The notes under the pieces: generated by a model
What the model was told of the DNA's origin: nothing
The model's input: the letters and a program-made list of their open reading frames with translations, nothing else
Databases searched by the model: none
Translations under genes and position numbers: made by a program
Shown here: one piece after another, positions 5,961 through 14,237 of the stretch
Numbering within the stretch: the stretch's first letter is position 1
How the letters are laid out: each line of letters starts with the position of its first letter
Assembly (NCBI GenBank): GCA_044220535.1
Contig: JBGAQU010000065.1
Span: 1-16,534 of the forward strand
Reading direction: 5' to 3'
Source: JBDHTS01 sp044220535
GTDB taxonomy: Bacteria; Pseudomonadota; Alphaproteobacteria; Micavibrionales; Micavibrionaceae
Length of the DNA stretch: 16,534 bases

Positions 5961-6281
5961 ATGGCAAGCTTCGTACACCCATCGAAAGACGATCTGACCC
6001 TGACCGCGGTGCTGGCCGCGCTGTCGGATCCCGTGCGCCTGCGCATCGTCCAGGGCATGCTGGAGGAGAAGGGCTGCATGTCCTGCAGCAAGGCGTCCCC
6101 CTGCCCGTCCATCCCGAAATCGACAATTTCCTATCATTTCCGCGTGTTGCGGGAGGCTGGATTGATCCGCACCGTCAAAAAGGGCGTGGAGCACCAGAAC
6201 ACGCTGCGCCTGGACGACATCAACGCCCGCTTCCCCGGCCTTCTCAAAACCATCCTGAAACTGGCCTGCGAAGCCGCATGA
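5961..6281 (+). CDS. ArsR family winged-helix transcriptional regulator
   Basis: This is a 106-aa protein. It has the ArsR-type opening LAALSDPVRLRIVQGML (about residues 18-34), the recognition helix KSTISYHFRVLREAGLI (53-69) and a wing (VKKGVEHQNTLRLDD). Between the first helices and the recognition helix lie Cys39, Cys42 and Cys48 (GCMSCSKASPC), a possible thiol or metal sensor. A TTG at 5925 would add 12 residues, but those bases form the promoter and operator, so I take the ATG at 5961. The gene is divergent from the SDR operon, its likely target, and is probably autoregulated. It ends in a strong intrinsic terminator that overlaps its stop codon by a base. Confidence 0.9.
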   Translation: MASFVHPSKDDLTLTAVLAALSDPVRLRIVQGMLEEKGCMSCSKASPCPSIPKSTISYHFRVLREAGLIRTVKKGVEHQNTLRLDDINARFPGLLKTILKLACEAA

Positions 6282-6307
6282 AAAAACCCCGCCAAGGCGG
6301 GGTTTTT
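6282..6307. terminator. Bidirectional intrinsic terminator
   Basis: A perfect 12-bp stem (A-run plus CCCCGCC paired with GGCGGGG plus T-run) has an AA loop. It carries T runs in both directions, so it can end the regulator transcript rightwards and the 49-aa gene transcript leftwards. Confidence 0.9.
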
Positions 6308-6328
6308 AAATTCCTTTAAGGGGTAACC

Positions 6329-6478
6329 TTAGTGGCAATGGCCGCCGCAGCAGCCGCCAGCGGGTTTCTCGCCTTTTTTCTCCGTACCCTTTTCGGTGCT
6401 GCATGCACCCTCCATACCCGGCTTCTCAGCCTTGGCATCCACATTTTTACCCGTCAGGTTTTTTAGAAAATTCAGCAT
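6329..6478 (-). CDS. Small Cys/His-tailed protein, 49 aa
   Basis: The ATG at 6476-6478 has an excellent ribosome site (AAGGAGG) 5-6 bases upstream. The ORF ends at the TAA at 6329-6331, 21 bases from a shared terminator. The protein opens MLNFLKNLTGKN, continues with a Lys/Glu/Gly-rich low-complexity middle (one Cys at 26), and ends GGCCGGHCH. The terminal cluster Cys43-Cys44-x-x-His47-Cys48-His49 looks like a soft-metal site (zinc, copper or nickel). It has no signal peptide, so it is probably cytosolic. I cannot assign it to a named family. It is divergent from the receiver-domain gene. Confidence 0.7.
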   Translation of the reverse strand: MLNFLKNLTGKNVDAKAEKPGMEGACSTEKGTEKKGEKPAGGCCGGHCH

Positions 6479-6573
6479 ATTGGCCTCCTTTATGCCATGA
6501 TCCCCTCTATATAATAACCTATTATTGCCGGTTTAAAAAGCAAGTCAGCGTAGCGGAAGCAAAGAGAGAATAA

Positions 6574-6948
6574 ATGGCCAGAATTCTGTATATTGAGGAT
6601 TATCCCTCCGCCGCCCTGACCATGGATTACGTCCTGCAGGAATTGGGGCATGAATGCGTGACCGCCATTGACGGCGCATCCGCCATCGCCGCCTATAAAA
6701 GCCAGACTTTCGACCTGGTCCTGGTCGATACCCAGCTGCCCGATATGGACGGCCCCGGCGTCGCCAAAGCCATCCGCGCCTGGGAGGCGGAAAGCGGTCA
6801 CACCCGCACCCTCCTGATCGGCTTCAGCGCCGACAGCAAGGGATCGGACGCAGGCCGGGAGGCGGGCATGGACGGTTTCGCGCTAAAATCGCTGTCCCTG
6901 ATGGATGTCAAAAAGCTGCTGGATCAGTATCTGCTGCCGTCTAATTAA
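6574..6948 (+). CDS. Stand-alone receiver-domain response regulator (CheY-like)
   Basis: This is a 124-aa protein made of a single REC domain. The acidic pair Glu8-Asp9, phosphoacceptor Asp52 (LVLVDTQLPDMDG), switch residue Ser85 (IGFSAD) and conserved Lys105 are all present, although Lys is followed by Ser instead of the usual Pro. There is no output domain, so it acts by protein-protein contact or as a phosphate shuttle. No histidine kinase is encoded nearby, so the partner is unknown. The ribosome site is a modest AGAGAG before the ATG. Confidence 0.92.
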   Translation: MARILYIEDYPSAALTMDYVLQELGHECVTAIDGASAIAAYKSQTFDLVLVDTQLPDMDGPGVAKAIRAWEAESGHTRTLLIGFSADSKGSDAGREAGMDGFALKSLSLMDVKKLLDQYLLPSN

Positions 6949-7100
6949 TTTCCTTTCAACAATGACAGCGGCTTCGGACGGGCGGTGTTGCTCACTCCTG
7001 ATGCCTGAACCCTCTTCGGTAAATATTCTATTTTTGTTCTTTTTTGTCAGAACTTTTATCGAAGCGGGACGTTGGTCCTTCGGAGATAAAGGAAAAGAAC

Positions 7101-9092
7101 ATGACCCGTCATCCCCGTGCCTGGCGCATCGCGAAATGGTCCGCTCTGACCTTTTTAGCCCTGCTGGTTCTGGCAATCGGCACCACGGTCTTTTTTGCTG
7201 AAAGCTGGATCAAAAACGCGGCCAACGGCAAGGGCGCCTCCGCCACCGGCCGCACCTTCGCCATTGACGGCCCGCTCGACATCCGCTGGAACTGGACGAC
7301 GCCGCGCGTGCATATGGAGAAAGTGCGTTTAGGCAACGCGCCGGACATGGACGGTGACAATATGCTGGAAATCGGCGCTATCGATTTCAACATCAAAATC
7401 TGGCAAATGCTCTACGGCAGGCTCAATATGCCCGACCTGACCATTACGGACGCCAAGCTGGTCCTGCAGAAAAAAGACAACGACCATAAAAACTGGGATT
7501 TCCCCACTCTGTCGAAAGGCAAAGCCGTCGGCGCAGCCGTCGTGCCGGATAACCGCCGCGAATTTCCGGTGATCGGCAGCTTCGCGCTGAAAAACAGCCG
7601 CCTGATTTATAAAGACGATATCAAAAAACTCGATCTCGACCTCGCCCTCGACACTGCTACAGGTTCCAGCGCCGATAACAAGCAAGCCATCATCATCACC
7701 GGCAAAGGCAGACTTCAAGATAAGGTCTTCGAACTGAATGCCAAGGGTGGCAGCGTCGCCATGCTGCGCAAAAGCGATGAAGACTATCCGCTCGATCTCT
7801 CCGTTACCATGGGCACAACGAAAGTCACGATAAACGGCACATTTAAAGACCCCATTAAAATGACTGGCGTGGACGCAGCCCTGACCGTGAAGGGCGACAA
7901 TATGGCCGATCTGTTCTACCTGACCGCCATCCCTTTGCCGCCGACACCGCCTTACAATATCGCTGGCCAATTGAAAAAAGACGACAAGGCCTTTTATTTT
8001 AACGACTTCAAAGGCAAGGTTGGCGACAGCGACCTGTCCGGCAGCCTGAAAGACGATATCTCCGGCGAACGGGGCAACATCACTGCCGCCCTCGTTTCAA
8101 ACTATCTCGACATGGATGATCTCTCCGGCTTTATCGGCGTCCCCCCCTCCACCAAAAAAGGCGAGGCCGCAGGTGCCGAACAGAAACAAGAAGCTGCCAA
8201 ACGCGCCGCCAGCCCTCGCCTGCTGCCTGATGTCCCGATCAACCTGGACCGCCTGCGCGCCGCCGACATGGATATTGACTTCACTGGTCATAAACTGCAT
8301 GCCCCCGGCTATCCGCTTGAAAGCCTAAAAGCCAAAATCCTCTTGAAAGACGGCATCCTGAAAATAGACCCGCTCGATCTCGGCATTGCCTCCGGTTCGA
8401 TGACGGGCAGCCTGATCCTCGATGGCCGCGAACAGGCGCCGGATGTGAAGACCGATATCCTTCTGAAAAAACTGGCGCTGAAGGATTTCTTCAAGGATTC
8501 ACGATTCGAAGCCCTGTCCGCCGGGCATTTCGGCGGCCATATCGGCCTTCAGGGCAAGGGCAAATCCCTGGCCGACGTCATGGCCACCGGCAATGGCCGC
8601 CTGACCCTGACCATGTCTGGCGGCGCGATCAGCCTCCTGATCGTGGAAGCGGCGGGTCTGGACGTGGCAGAGGCGACCGGCTTGTTCCTGGATAAAGACA
8701 AGAAAACCAATATCCGTTGCGCCGTTGGCGATTTTAAAGTCACAGACGGTTTGTTGAATTCCCAGATTTTCGTCGTGGACACAGGTGACACCAATTTCAC
8801 CGGCAATGCCCGCATCAACATGAAAGACGAATCCCTCAACGCCAGCATCGAATCTCATCCAAAAGATTTCAGCCCGCTGGAAATCGGCACACCGATCCTG
8901 ATCGACGGCACGCTGAAACATCCCGGAATCGGCATTGATCCGAAGGAAGCAGGCGCAAGGGGCGGCGTCGCCGCCGTTCTGGGTACAATCCTTACACCGC
9001 TTGCTGCCATTATACCTTTCATCGAAACCGGCGTAGGTAAGGACAGCAATTGTGGCGCTCTGATTTCCAAAGCGCAGGGAAGGTCTGGTTAA
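7101..9092 (+). CDS. AsmA family envelope protein
   Basis: This is a 663-aa protein. An N-terminal membrane anchor (about residues 12-34) follows a basic start (MTRHPRAWRIAK). The rest is periplasmic and beta-rich. The early block DGPLDIRWNWTTPRVHMEKV is typical of AsmA N-termini, and the last third (from about DILLKKLALKDFFK through GNGRLTLTMSGGAISLLIVEAAGLD to LDGTLKHPGIGID-like repeats) matches the AsmA C-terminal domain. AsmA-like proteins are thought to bridge inner and outer membranes and help phospholipid transfer and outer-membrane integrity. An upstream TTG at 7044 is open, but the ATG at 7101 has AAGGAAAAG just before it and places the anchor at the N-terminus. A hydrophobic stretch near the C-terminus (AAVLGTILTPLAAIIPFI) is usual for this group. 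Confidence 0.9.
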   Translation: MTRHPRAWRIAKWSALTFLALLVLAIGTTVFFAESWIKNAANGKGASATGRTFAIDGPLDIRWNWTTPRVHMEKVRLGNAPDMDGDNMLEIGAIDFNIKIWQMLYGRLNMPDLTITDAKLVLQKKDNDHKNWDFPTLSKGKAVGAAVVPDNRREFPVIGSFALKNSRLIYKDDIKKLDLDLALDTATGSSADNKQAIIITGKGRLQDKVFELNAKGGSVAMLRKSDEDYPLDLSVTMGTTKVTINGTFKDPIKMTGVDAALTVKGDNMADLFYLTAIPLPPTPPYNIAGQLKKDDKAFYFNDFKGKVGDSDLSGSLKDDISGERGNITAALVSNYLDMDDLSGFIGVPPSTKKGEAAGAEQKQEAAKRAASPRLLPDVPINLDRLRAADMDIDFTGHKLHAPGYPLESLKAKILLKDGILKIDPLDLGIASGSMTGSLILDGREQAPDVKTDILLKKLALKDFFKDSRFEALSAGHFGGHIGLQGKGKSLADVMATGNGRLTLTMSGGAISLLIVEAAGLDVAEATGLFLDKDKKTNIRCAVGDFKVTDGLLNSQIFVVDTGDTNFTGNARINMKDESLNASIESHPKDFSPLEIGTPILIDGTLKHPGIGIDPKEAGARGGVAAVLGTILTPLAAIIPFIETGVGKDSNCGALISKAQGRSG

Positions 9093-9107
9093 TCTAAGAA
9101 GAAGCTG

Positions 9108-10013
9108 TCATCCCGCAATATAAATAGAGCCCACCACATCCCGATTGCCGTCTTTGCGTAATACAAGCGTCTTTTCTCTCTGCAATCCCATACCTGCATT
9201 GCGGCAGCATGATTTGAGATAGACTTCGCTATATGCATAGCGATGGTCCGCCCCTAACACAAACGACTCGCCTTCTGCATCCTGAACTGAAAAACAAAAG
9301 GGACCGCCAGCGCGCAGAACTTTCTTCACGCCTGCCATCAGTGCTGACAAATCACCAATGTAAACCAGGACATCTGCCGCGAGCACAATATCATATTGCG
9401 TCTGGCATTCTGCCAGCCAACTGACAACATCCGCCACATGCAGTGACGCATAAACGCCCTTCTTCTCCGCCTCGGCGATCATGCCAGGTGACAGGTCGAC
9501 GCCGTCGATCAAATCCGCACGGCCTTGAAAAGATTCGCCCGCCAGACCCGTGCCGCAACCGAGATCGAGAACGGACTCTTTTCTCATCGGTGGCCGCACC
9601 CGGTCCACCACCTCCCGCATCACCATCGGCACGCAATACCCCAGCCGTTCGACCAGCGCTTCGTCGAACCGGGAAGCATAATCGTCGAACAGCGTGCGGA
9701 CATAGGCATCTGGCATGCGATCAGGAACAGGTGACTTACCCATGATCGCAAGTTTAACGGACGCCCCGGCCCGGTCGGTTTCATCCAGCATCAGGCAAGT
9801 TTGAAACGCAGAAGCCGCATCTTCGTCATGCCCTGCCTTCATCAGAATTTCGCCCAGACGAAACCAGCCGATCGCCCAGCGCGGCACGACCTCCATCGCC
9901 TGCCGCATTAAATCTGCAGCCGCTTCGAAATCGCCGCGCTCCTCAAACTGCCGCGCCATTTCCAGCCGCCGGTCGGCCAGCATATCGCCTGATGAAATCA
10001 TAACTAAAAGCAT
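9108..10013 (-). CDS. TPR-containing class I SAM-dependent methyltransferase
   Basis: This is a 301-aa protein. Residues about 14-90 form two or so tetratricopeptide repeats (FEERGDFEAAADLMRQAM, GWFRLGEILMKAGHDEDAASAF). These are followed by FDDYASRFDEALVERLGY and a Rossmann methyltransferase with motif I VLDLGCGTG at 148-156, DGVDLSPGMIAEA as motif II and DIVLAADVLVYIGD as motif IV. This arrangement matches the predicted TPR-methyltransferases of COG4976; the substrate is unknown. The first ATG (10013) has GAAGTGAG almost touching it, and a second ATG lies at 10001, so the start is uncertain by four codons. The gene converges on asmA with a 15-base gap. Confidence 0.9.
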   Translation of the reverse strand: MLLVMISSGDMLADRRLEMARQFEERGDFEAAADLMRQAMEVVPRWAIGWFRLGEILMKAGHDEDAASAFQTCLMLDETDRAGASVKLAIMGKSPVPDRMPDAYVRTLFDDYASRFDEALVERLGYCVPMVMREVVDRVRPPMRKESVLDLGCGTGLAGESFQGRADLIDGVDLSPGMIAEAEKKGVYASLHVADVVSWLAECQTQYDIVLAADVLVYIGDLSALMAGVKKVLRAGGPFCFSVQDAEGESFVLGADHRYAYSEVYLKSCCRNAGMGLQREKTLVLRKDGNRDVVGSIYIAG

Positions 10014-10038
10014 CTCACTTCAAGTTGAACATATCCAC

Positions 10039-10181
10039 TGTCATCCTCCGGCTTGACCGGAGGATCCATGGGCTGGTTTCTAAATGAACAAATATCATAG
10101 ATATATTGATACGGTTAAAATTTTTCCCGTTTGATGTGTTCAATCATTGTATGGATCCTCCCGTCAAGCCGGAGGATGACA
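10039..10181. repeat. MITE-like or REP-pair element with 30-bp inverted ends
   Basis: Bases 10039-10068 and 10152-10181 are inverted repeats identical at about 29 of 30 positions. Each arm is itself a hairpin (ATCCTCC...GGAGGAT type). The 83-bp interior is AT-rich and has no ORF. The arms belong to the GTCATCCTCCGGCTTGACCG class of repeats familiar in alphaproteobacteria. No clear target duplication is visible. It fills most of the gap between the usher and the methyltransferase, both transcribed leftwards, and could terminate the usher mRNA. Confidence 0.75.
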
Positions 10182-10205
10182 TTTTTCGTCTATCAAAATA
10201 GCATA

Positions 10206-13200
10206 TCAGCCTTTGGAATCTGTAGCGGCGGAGGATAAAACCTGGCGGTCGGACGACACGGTTTCCACCGTGCAGCCCTGCCCCTGCGCGCGCAGCAACG
10301 CGCAGCGCCTGCCCGCTTCCTCCGCATTGTTCTGCGGGATCGCCGCGCGCAGGATATGCTTGCCGCCTGTCGCGGGCGACGCCACGCTGTCCGATGGCCG
10401 CACCAGCACATGCGCATCGCCGATGGCCTGTGCATAGCGTGTTTTCAGCTTGTACCACATCACCGACATCAGCAGCCGGGAATTATAGCTGCCCAGATTC
10501 ATCACGACCACCGTGCCCGCCGCCTTGGGCCGGATCGGCTCCGCCACTTCCGGCTGCGGCGCGGTAGCGGCAACCTCTTCCTTGGTTTCTTCTTTCGCCG
10601 GTTCCTCATCTTCCTCCCGCTTGACCGCGACCAGCGGCAATTGCGGCGCAGGCTCAGGGAAGGTATTTTTATACGTCGTGATCACTTGCACGGCACAGCT
10701 GAATTTCATGGATTCAAGGTCCTCGCAGGTTTCGGCGGCTTCCTTCATGCTCATCGCCTTCTGCGTATGCACAACGATGCTGTAAGTGCCTGTCGCTTTA
10801 TCCGGCTTGATTTTGGATAAAGGCGTTTCCAGGCTGAACTTCCCGTTCCAGTCCCCGCCATGCAGCTTGAATTTGTACCACGCGAACGCCATGGCCAGGC
10901 GGGAGTGATAGGGCCCAAGCTCCAGCAACGCCTGCTGGCTGGCCACATCGCTGGCCCGCACCACACGGGTATTTTTAGGCCCGTCGGGCCGTTCATTGGT
11001 GGCGCGGAATTTAAACGGCATCACATGCCCGGATTTGAGGGAAATCGTTTGACCGAAATAGGTTGAACCGCCCGCCGTGAATTCAATCGGCCGCGGCAGC
11101 ATATAACCCGGCGTCGACTGGTCCGCTTCCACAGTCAGGTAGTAAAAGCCGGGGCGGATCGTACTGATCGACCAATACCCGTCATAGGCGGCTGCCGTGG
11201 TTTTCTCCACCTTGCCGTCCGGCGCGACCAGAGAGACATCCAGATTATGCGCCGACTGCCGGTTGCCGTTTTTATCCGTGAAATCGGCCTGGCCGTCCAT
11301 TTCCCCCGCCACCACAATCGGGAATTCCAGCTTGGTGACTTTGCCGGGATGCGGCCGGATCGATACGCCCTCAAACAGGCTGACACTGTAGGAATCCTGC
11401 AGCGTCGTGGTGTCGAGGATGACATCGGTCAGGCGGTTCTGTTCCAGGTCGGGAATAAACGCGATGCCTTTATTGTCCGATGACGCGAATCGATGTTCCT
11501 GCACCGCGTTGATGCGGACATCGGGCAGCAGCTCATCCCCCTGATTATAAACGCCATCGCCATTGGCATCCATATAGATCAGCGCCGCGACGCCGCCGGT
11601 CGAAGACAGGTATTTGTTATATATTTTATAATCCTTCGTATACGGATCCGCGCCCAGGCCGAAATGCACGTTGACATTGGCGCGCATGTTTTTGTCGGTA
11701 TCGTACTGGATGCTCGGGCTGATCGTCGCCTTGGATGTCCGCCAGTTCAGGCCCAGGCTTCCCGTCGTCAATTCCGGTTCCGGCTTGTATTCGACTTTGG
11801 AGGAGATGTCGATATTTTCGCCGATCGGATGATAATATTCCGCCTGGCCTTCGTTGAATTTTTCTTCCGGCAAATTCTGGAATTCAGCGCTCAGGCGCCA
11901 TGTGCCGCCCAGGGCAAAGCCGCGCAGGCCAAAATTGCTGACCGCCCGCTGGTTCACATCCCCTTCCGGCGTTTTATCTTCGTCATAATCGATATTGGCG
12001 GAAAACAGCGTCGAACCGACACTGGTTGACAGGCTGCCGCCAAGGCTGGTCAGGCTGCCGCCGCTATACAAATCGCTATAACTTGCGCTTAAATTATAAT
12101 TGGTGCGGTCGAAAAACAGAAAATCGCCTGCCAGCGGCCCGCTCAAATTCGTGCGTAAAAACTGCCGGACATTCGCGCCGAACTCCGCCGACGAGGAGTT
12201 GTAATTGGGGGAATTGAGCGCGTACTGGACCAGCAGGGACTGGCGGTCGAAATTATGCCGCGCGGTGAGCTGTGTCGATACGGATTGCCGGGCCGGATCG
12301 ACCCCGACATTGGCGTTCAGGAATGTGCCATAGACATAGGTCGCCAGCCCCGCCTGCGCCAGGCCGCGATAGGTGCCGTTGTCGCTGTTGCCGCGCGCGC
12401 CGACGCTGACCGTCCCCAGCCCGGCGACGCCGTATTCATATTCGGCGGCAATATGCGGCGCGCCCTTGCCGGGAAAATCGCCTTCGGTGGATTCCCACAG
12501 ATTGGTGCCGTTTTGCGTCAGGGAAACCGAATAATTGCCCGTGCTGTTGCGGATGGCGGTCGGGTTGACGCCGATATGCTTATGCTCCTCGCGGATGTCG
12601 CCTTGCGGGCTGTAGAACAGCAATTTGAAATCGTTATCGCCCTCGACCAGGTCGATATTCTCAAAATCGTACAGCCCGTCATTTTCTATGTGGCGGATAT
12701 CGATATAGGAATCGTTGCGGTACAGTTCGACATCCCATCCCGGCTGGGCGTTGCCGCGGATTTGCGTCGATGTTTCCGTGGTGGTGAACAACGGCTTACT
12801 GCTGACGCTGACGCCAAGCTCCTGCGCGCCGCCGCCGATCAAGGGCTGCGACACCGTGCCGACATCGCCGATCTGATACGATGTCGCGTGCAACGGCCCC
12901 AGCAACCCGCCATTCACATCCTGCTTGCCCAGGGTAAGGCGGGCGCTGTCAATATAAGGGTCCTTATCATTGCCGCTGATAAAGCCCTGCGCGTTCAGCC
13001 CCGCCACGTCACCGCTTAATACGGTCGACCACAACGCGCTGTTTTCCGCGGGCCTGTCCGGAGCGCGATTGGTCTTTAAGTTGATATTGGTGTCGATATA
13101 AGGCTGCGACAGCTTTGCATAGGGTTCGGGCTGGTAAGGCAGCTTCGGCACGCTGTCATAAAAATTGCCTTTGCCTTTTTTCTTCGCGCGGATAAAAGCC

Positions 13201-13865
13201 GATTCAGCCGGAAAGACCTCAGTCGTTAAAATCTTCACGTTCAGGTTTGCGAAATCGTAATCGAAACTTAAACCGAACCATTTTTCCAGTGTCTCGGCAG
13301 ACACCAATATATCCGTGCCTTCCGCATCAATATCGGCGGGATTGATTTTCAACGTCTGGCCCTGCGTGACGACTTCGCCCTTCTTCGCGTCCAGGCTGAA
13401 TTTCCTGTCGGACCTGAGGAACCAGCCGGATGCCGTTCCCTCTGCCGGATTGACGGTGATCGCAAGTCCGGCCGCGCCGCAGAAATCGCTCAAAGACATC
13501 AGCAGTCTTGGACCCCGCTTGACGCTGTAAATATCCTGTTCCAGATTGACCTTGCTCTCGCCCAGCACGCCGTGCAGCAGCAGCGGCTCGTTATCGGGCA
13601 GCTGCGTCTGCGCTTTATGTTCAGCGAGTTCAAGTTTTCCAGCGCCAGACAAATACAGATCGGCTTGCGTTAAATTATTGCCGAGCCGGCGCGCGAAATC
13701 CCGGCCCAGATCCATCAGCGATTTCTGCGGCGGACCGGCGGCATCGCGCGTTTGCGGCGGCATGGATGAGGCCAGCGCAGGTCCGGCCCACGCCATGCCC
13801 GCGTATACAGGTATGGTCAGCAGGAGTCGCAAAACGCATTTTGCTTTACTGGACAGAACAGGCAT
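10206..13865 (-). CDS. Usher-like outer-membrane assembly protein with two C-terminal SPOR-like modules
   Basis: This is a 1219-aa protein with a signal peptide (hydrophobic 10-32, cleavage near ALAS). Residues about 75-235 form a periplasmic N-terminal region with GTASGWFLRSDRKFSLD and LVSAETLEKWFGLSFDYD, as in the alternate CS1/CooC-type ushers. A beta-barrel region follows to about 745. It is interrupted near 365-455 by a plug-like segment (RGNAQPGWDVELYRND, DGLYDFENIDLVEGDNDF). At 764-778 an Asp-rich loop (MDANGDGVYNQGDE) starts an SdrD-B/carboxypeptidase-regulatory-like Ig domain, and a second such domain follows. Residues 977-1067 and 1117-1219 are two similar SPOR-like modules joined by an acidic Pro/Ala/Glu linker; each holds LGxYxSRLxM, WYKxK and a late Cys pair. 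SPOR domains bind denuded peptidoglycan. The neighbouring chaperone and DUF4402 genes support an appendage role. The start has no clear ribosome site. Confidence 0.85.
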   Translation of the reverse strand: MPVLSSKAKCVLRLLLTIPVYAGMAWAGPALASSMPPQTRDAAGPPQKSLMDLGRDFARRLGNNLTQADLYLSGAGKLELAEHKAQTQLPDNEPLLLHGVLGESKVNLEQDIYSVKRGPRLLMSLSDFCGAAGLAITVNPAEGTASGWFLRSDRKFSLDAKKGEVVTQGQTLKINPADIDAEGTDILVSAETLEKWFGLSFDYDFANLNVKILTTEVFPAESAFIRAKKKGKGNFYDSVPKLPYQPEPYAKLSQPYIDTNINLKTNRAPDRPAENSALWSTVLSGDVAGLNAQGFISGNDKDPYIDSARLTLGKQDVNGGLLGPLHATSYQIGDVGTVSQPLIGGGAQELGVSVSSKPLFTTTETSTQIRGNAQPGWDVELYRNDSYIDIRHIENDGLYDFENIDLVEGDNDFKLLFYSPQGDIREEHKHIGVNPTAIRNSTGNYSVSLTQNGTNLWESTEGDFPGKGAPHIAAEYEYGVAGLGTVSVGARGNSDNGTYRGLAQAGLATYVYGTFLNANVGVDPARQSVSTQLTARHNFDRQSLLVQYALNSPNYNSSSAEFGANVRQFLRTNLSGPLAGDFLFFDRTNYNLSASYSDLYSGGSLTSLGGSLSTSVGSTLFSANIDYDEDKTPEGDVNQRAVSNFGLRGFALGGTWRLSAEFQNLPEEKFNEGQAEYYHPIGENIDISSKVEYKPEPELTTGSLGLNWRTSKATISPSIQYDTDKNMRANVNVHFGLGADPYTKDYKIYNKYLSSTGGVAALIYMDANGDGVYNQGDELLPDVRINAVQEHRFASSDNKGIAFIPDLEQNRLTDVILDTTTLQDSYSVSLFEGVSIRPHPGKVTKLEFPIVVAGEMDGQADFTDKNGNRQSAHNLDVSLVAPDGKVEKTTAAAYDGYWSISTIRPGFYYLTVEADQSTPGYMLPRPIEFTAGGSTYFGQTISLKSGHVMPFKFRATNERPDGPKNTRVVRASDVASQQALLELGPYHSRLAMAFAWYKFKLHGGDWNGKFSLETPLSKIKPDKATGTYSIVVHTQKAMSMKEAAETCEDLESMKFSCAVQVITTYKNTFPEPAPQLPLVAVKREEDEEPAKEETKEEVAATAPQPEVAEPIRPKAAGTVVVMNLGSYNSRLLMSVMWYKLKTRYAQAIGDAHVLVRPSDSVASPATGGKHILRAAIPQNNAEEAGRRCALLRAQGQGCTVETVSSDRQVLSSAATDSKG

Positions 13866-14237
13866 TTAATTAAGTAAATTAAAGATGAACGCTCGCTGTT
13901 TTATATGCGAGTTTCATGCCAGTATACTGTCATTACTCAATACGTGAAATATCTATTGTTTTTCAACTTATGAATAAAACTATCCTGTAGCACCGCTTGG
14001 TAATCTCCTGTATATATAGAGAAGTGATTCGTGGTTTATGTCTCTCCTGTTGCCTGTCTGTGCGCCGATAATTCCTTTAAGAATCAAAGGTTTTCAGGCC
14101 GCCCATTAAGAACTGAAGATTTGTTGTCGCAATTAAACTCTTCTTAATCAGTTACTGGCATACTGGGGATACATGGATGAACTAGGAACAGATCATTCAC
14201 CACGTTTTAGCCACTCTCAAGAATTGAGGAGTTAACG
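13866..14237. promoter_or_regulatory. Divergent regulatory region between usher and pilin genes (372 bp)
   Basis: I see no credible gene here. On the usher side, TATACT (13921-13926, itself the palindrome AGTATACT) lies 16 bases from TTCACG and could be a leftward promoter. On the pilin side, the last 200 bases contain the nested hairpin at 14052-14099 and a GAGGAG ribosome site at 14226-14231 ahead of the ATG at 14238. The region is clearly more AT-rich than the flanking genes. No riboswitch class was recognised. Confidence 0.45.
14052..14099 (+). other. Possible structured leader upstream of the pilin gene
   Basis: GCCTG (14052-14056) pairs with CAGGC (14095-14099), and inside it CCTTT (14074-14078) pairs with AAAGG (14086-14090) around a 7-base loop. 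If transcription starts upstream, this two-tier hairpin would sit about 140 bases ahead of the start codon. It has no T run. The pairing is seen; any function is guesswork. Confidence 0.3.

Noticed and set aside
7055..7085. Short imperfect hairpin (CGAAG...CTTCG with GGAC/GTCC) before asmA.
   Set aside because: The pairing is interrupted and sits just upstream of a normal ribosome site; no known leader class fits.
14160..14180. TGGCAT...GGGGAT resembling a sigma54 promoter upstream of the pilin.
   Set aside because: The -12 TTGC element is missing at the required spacing.
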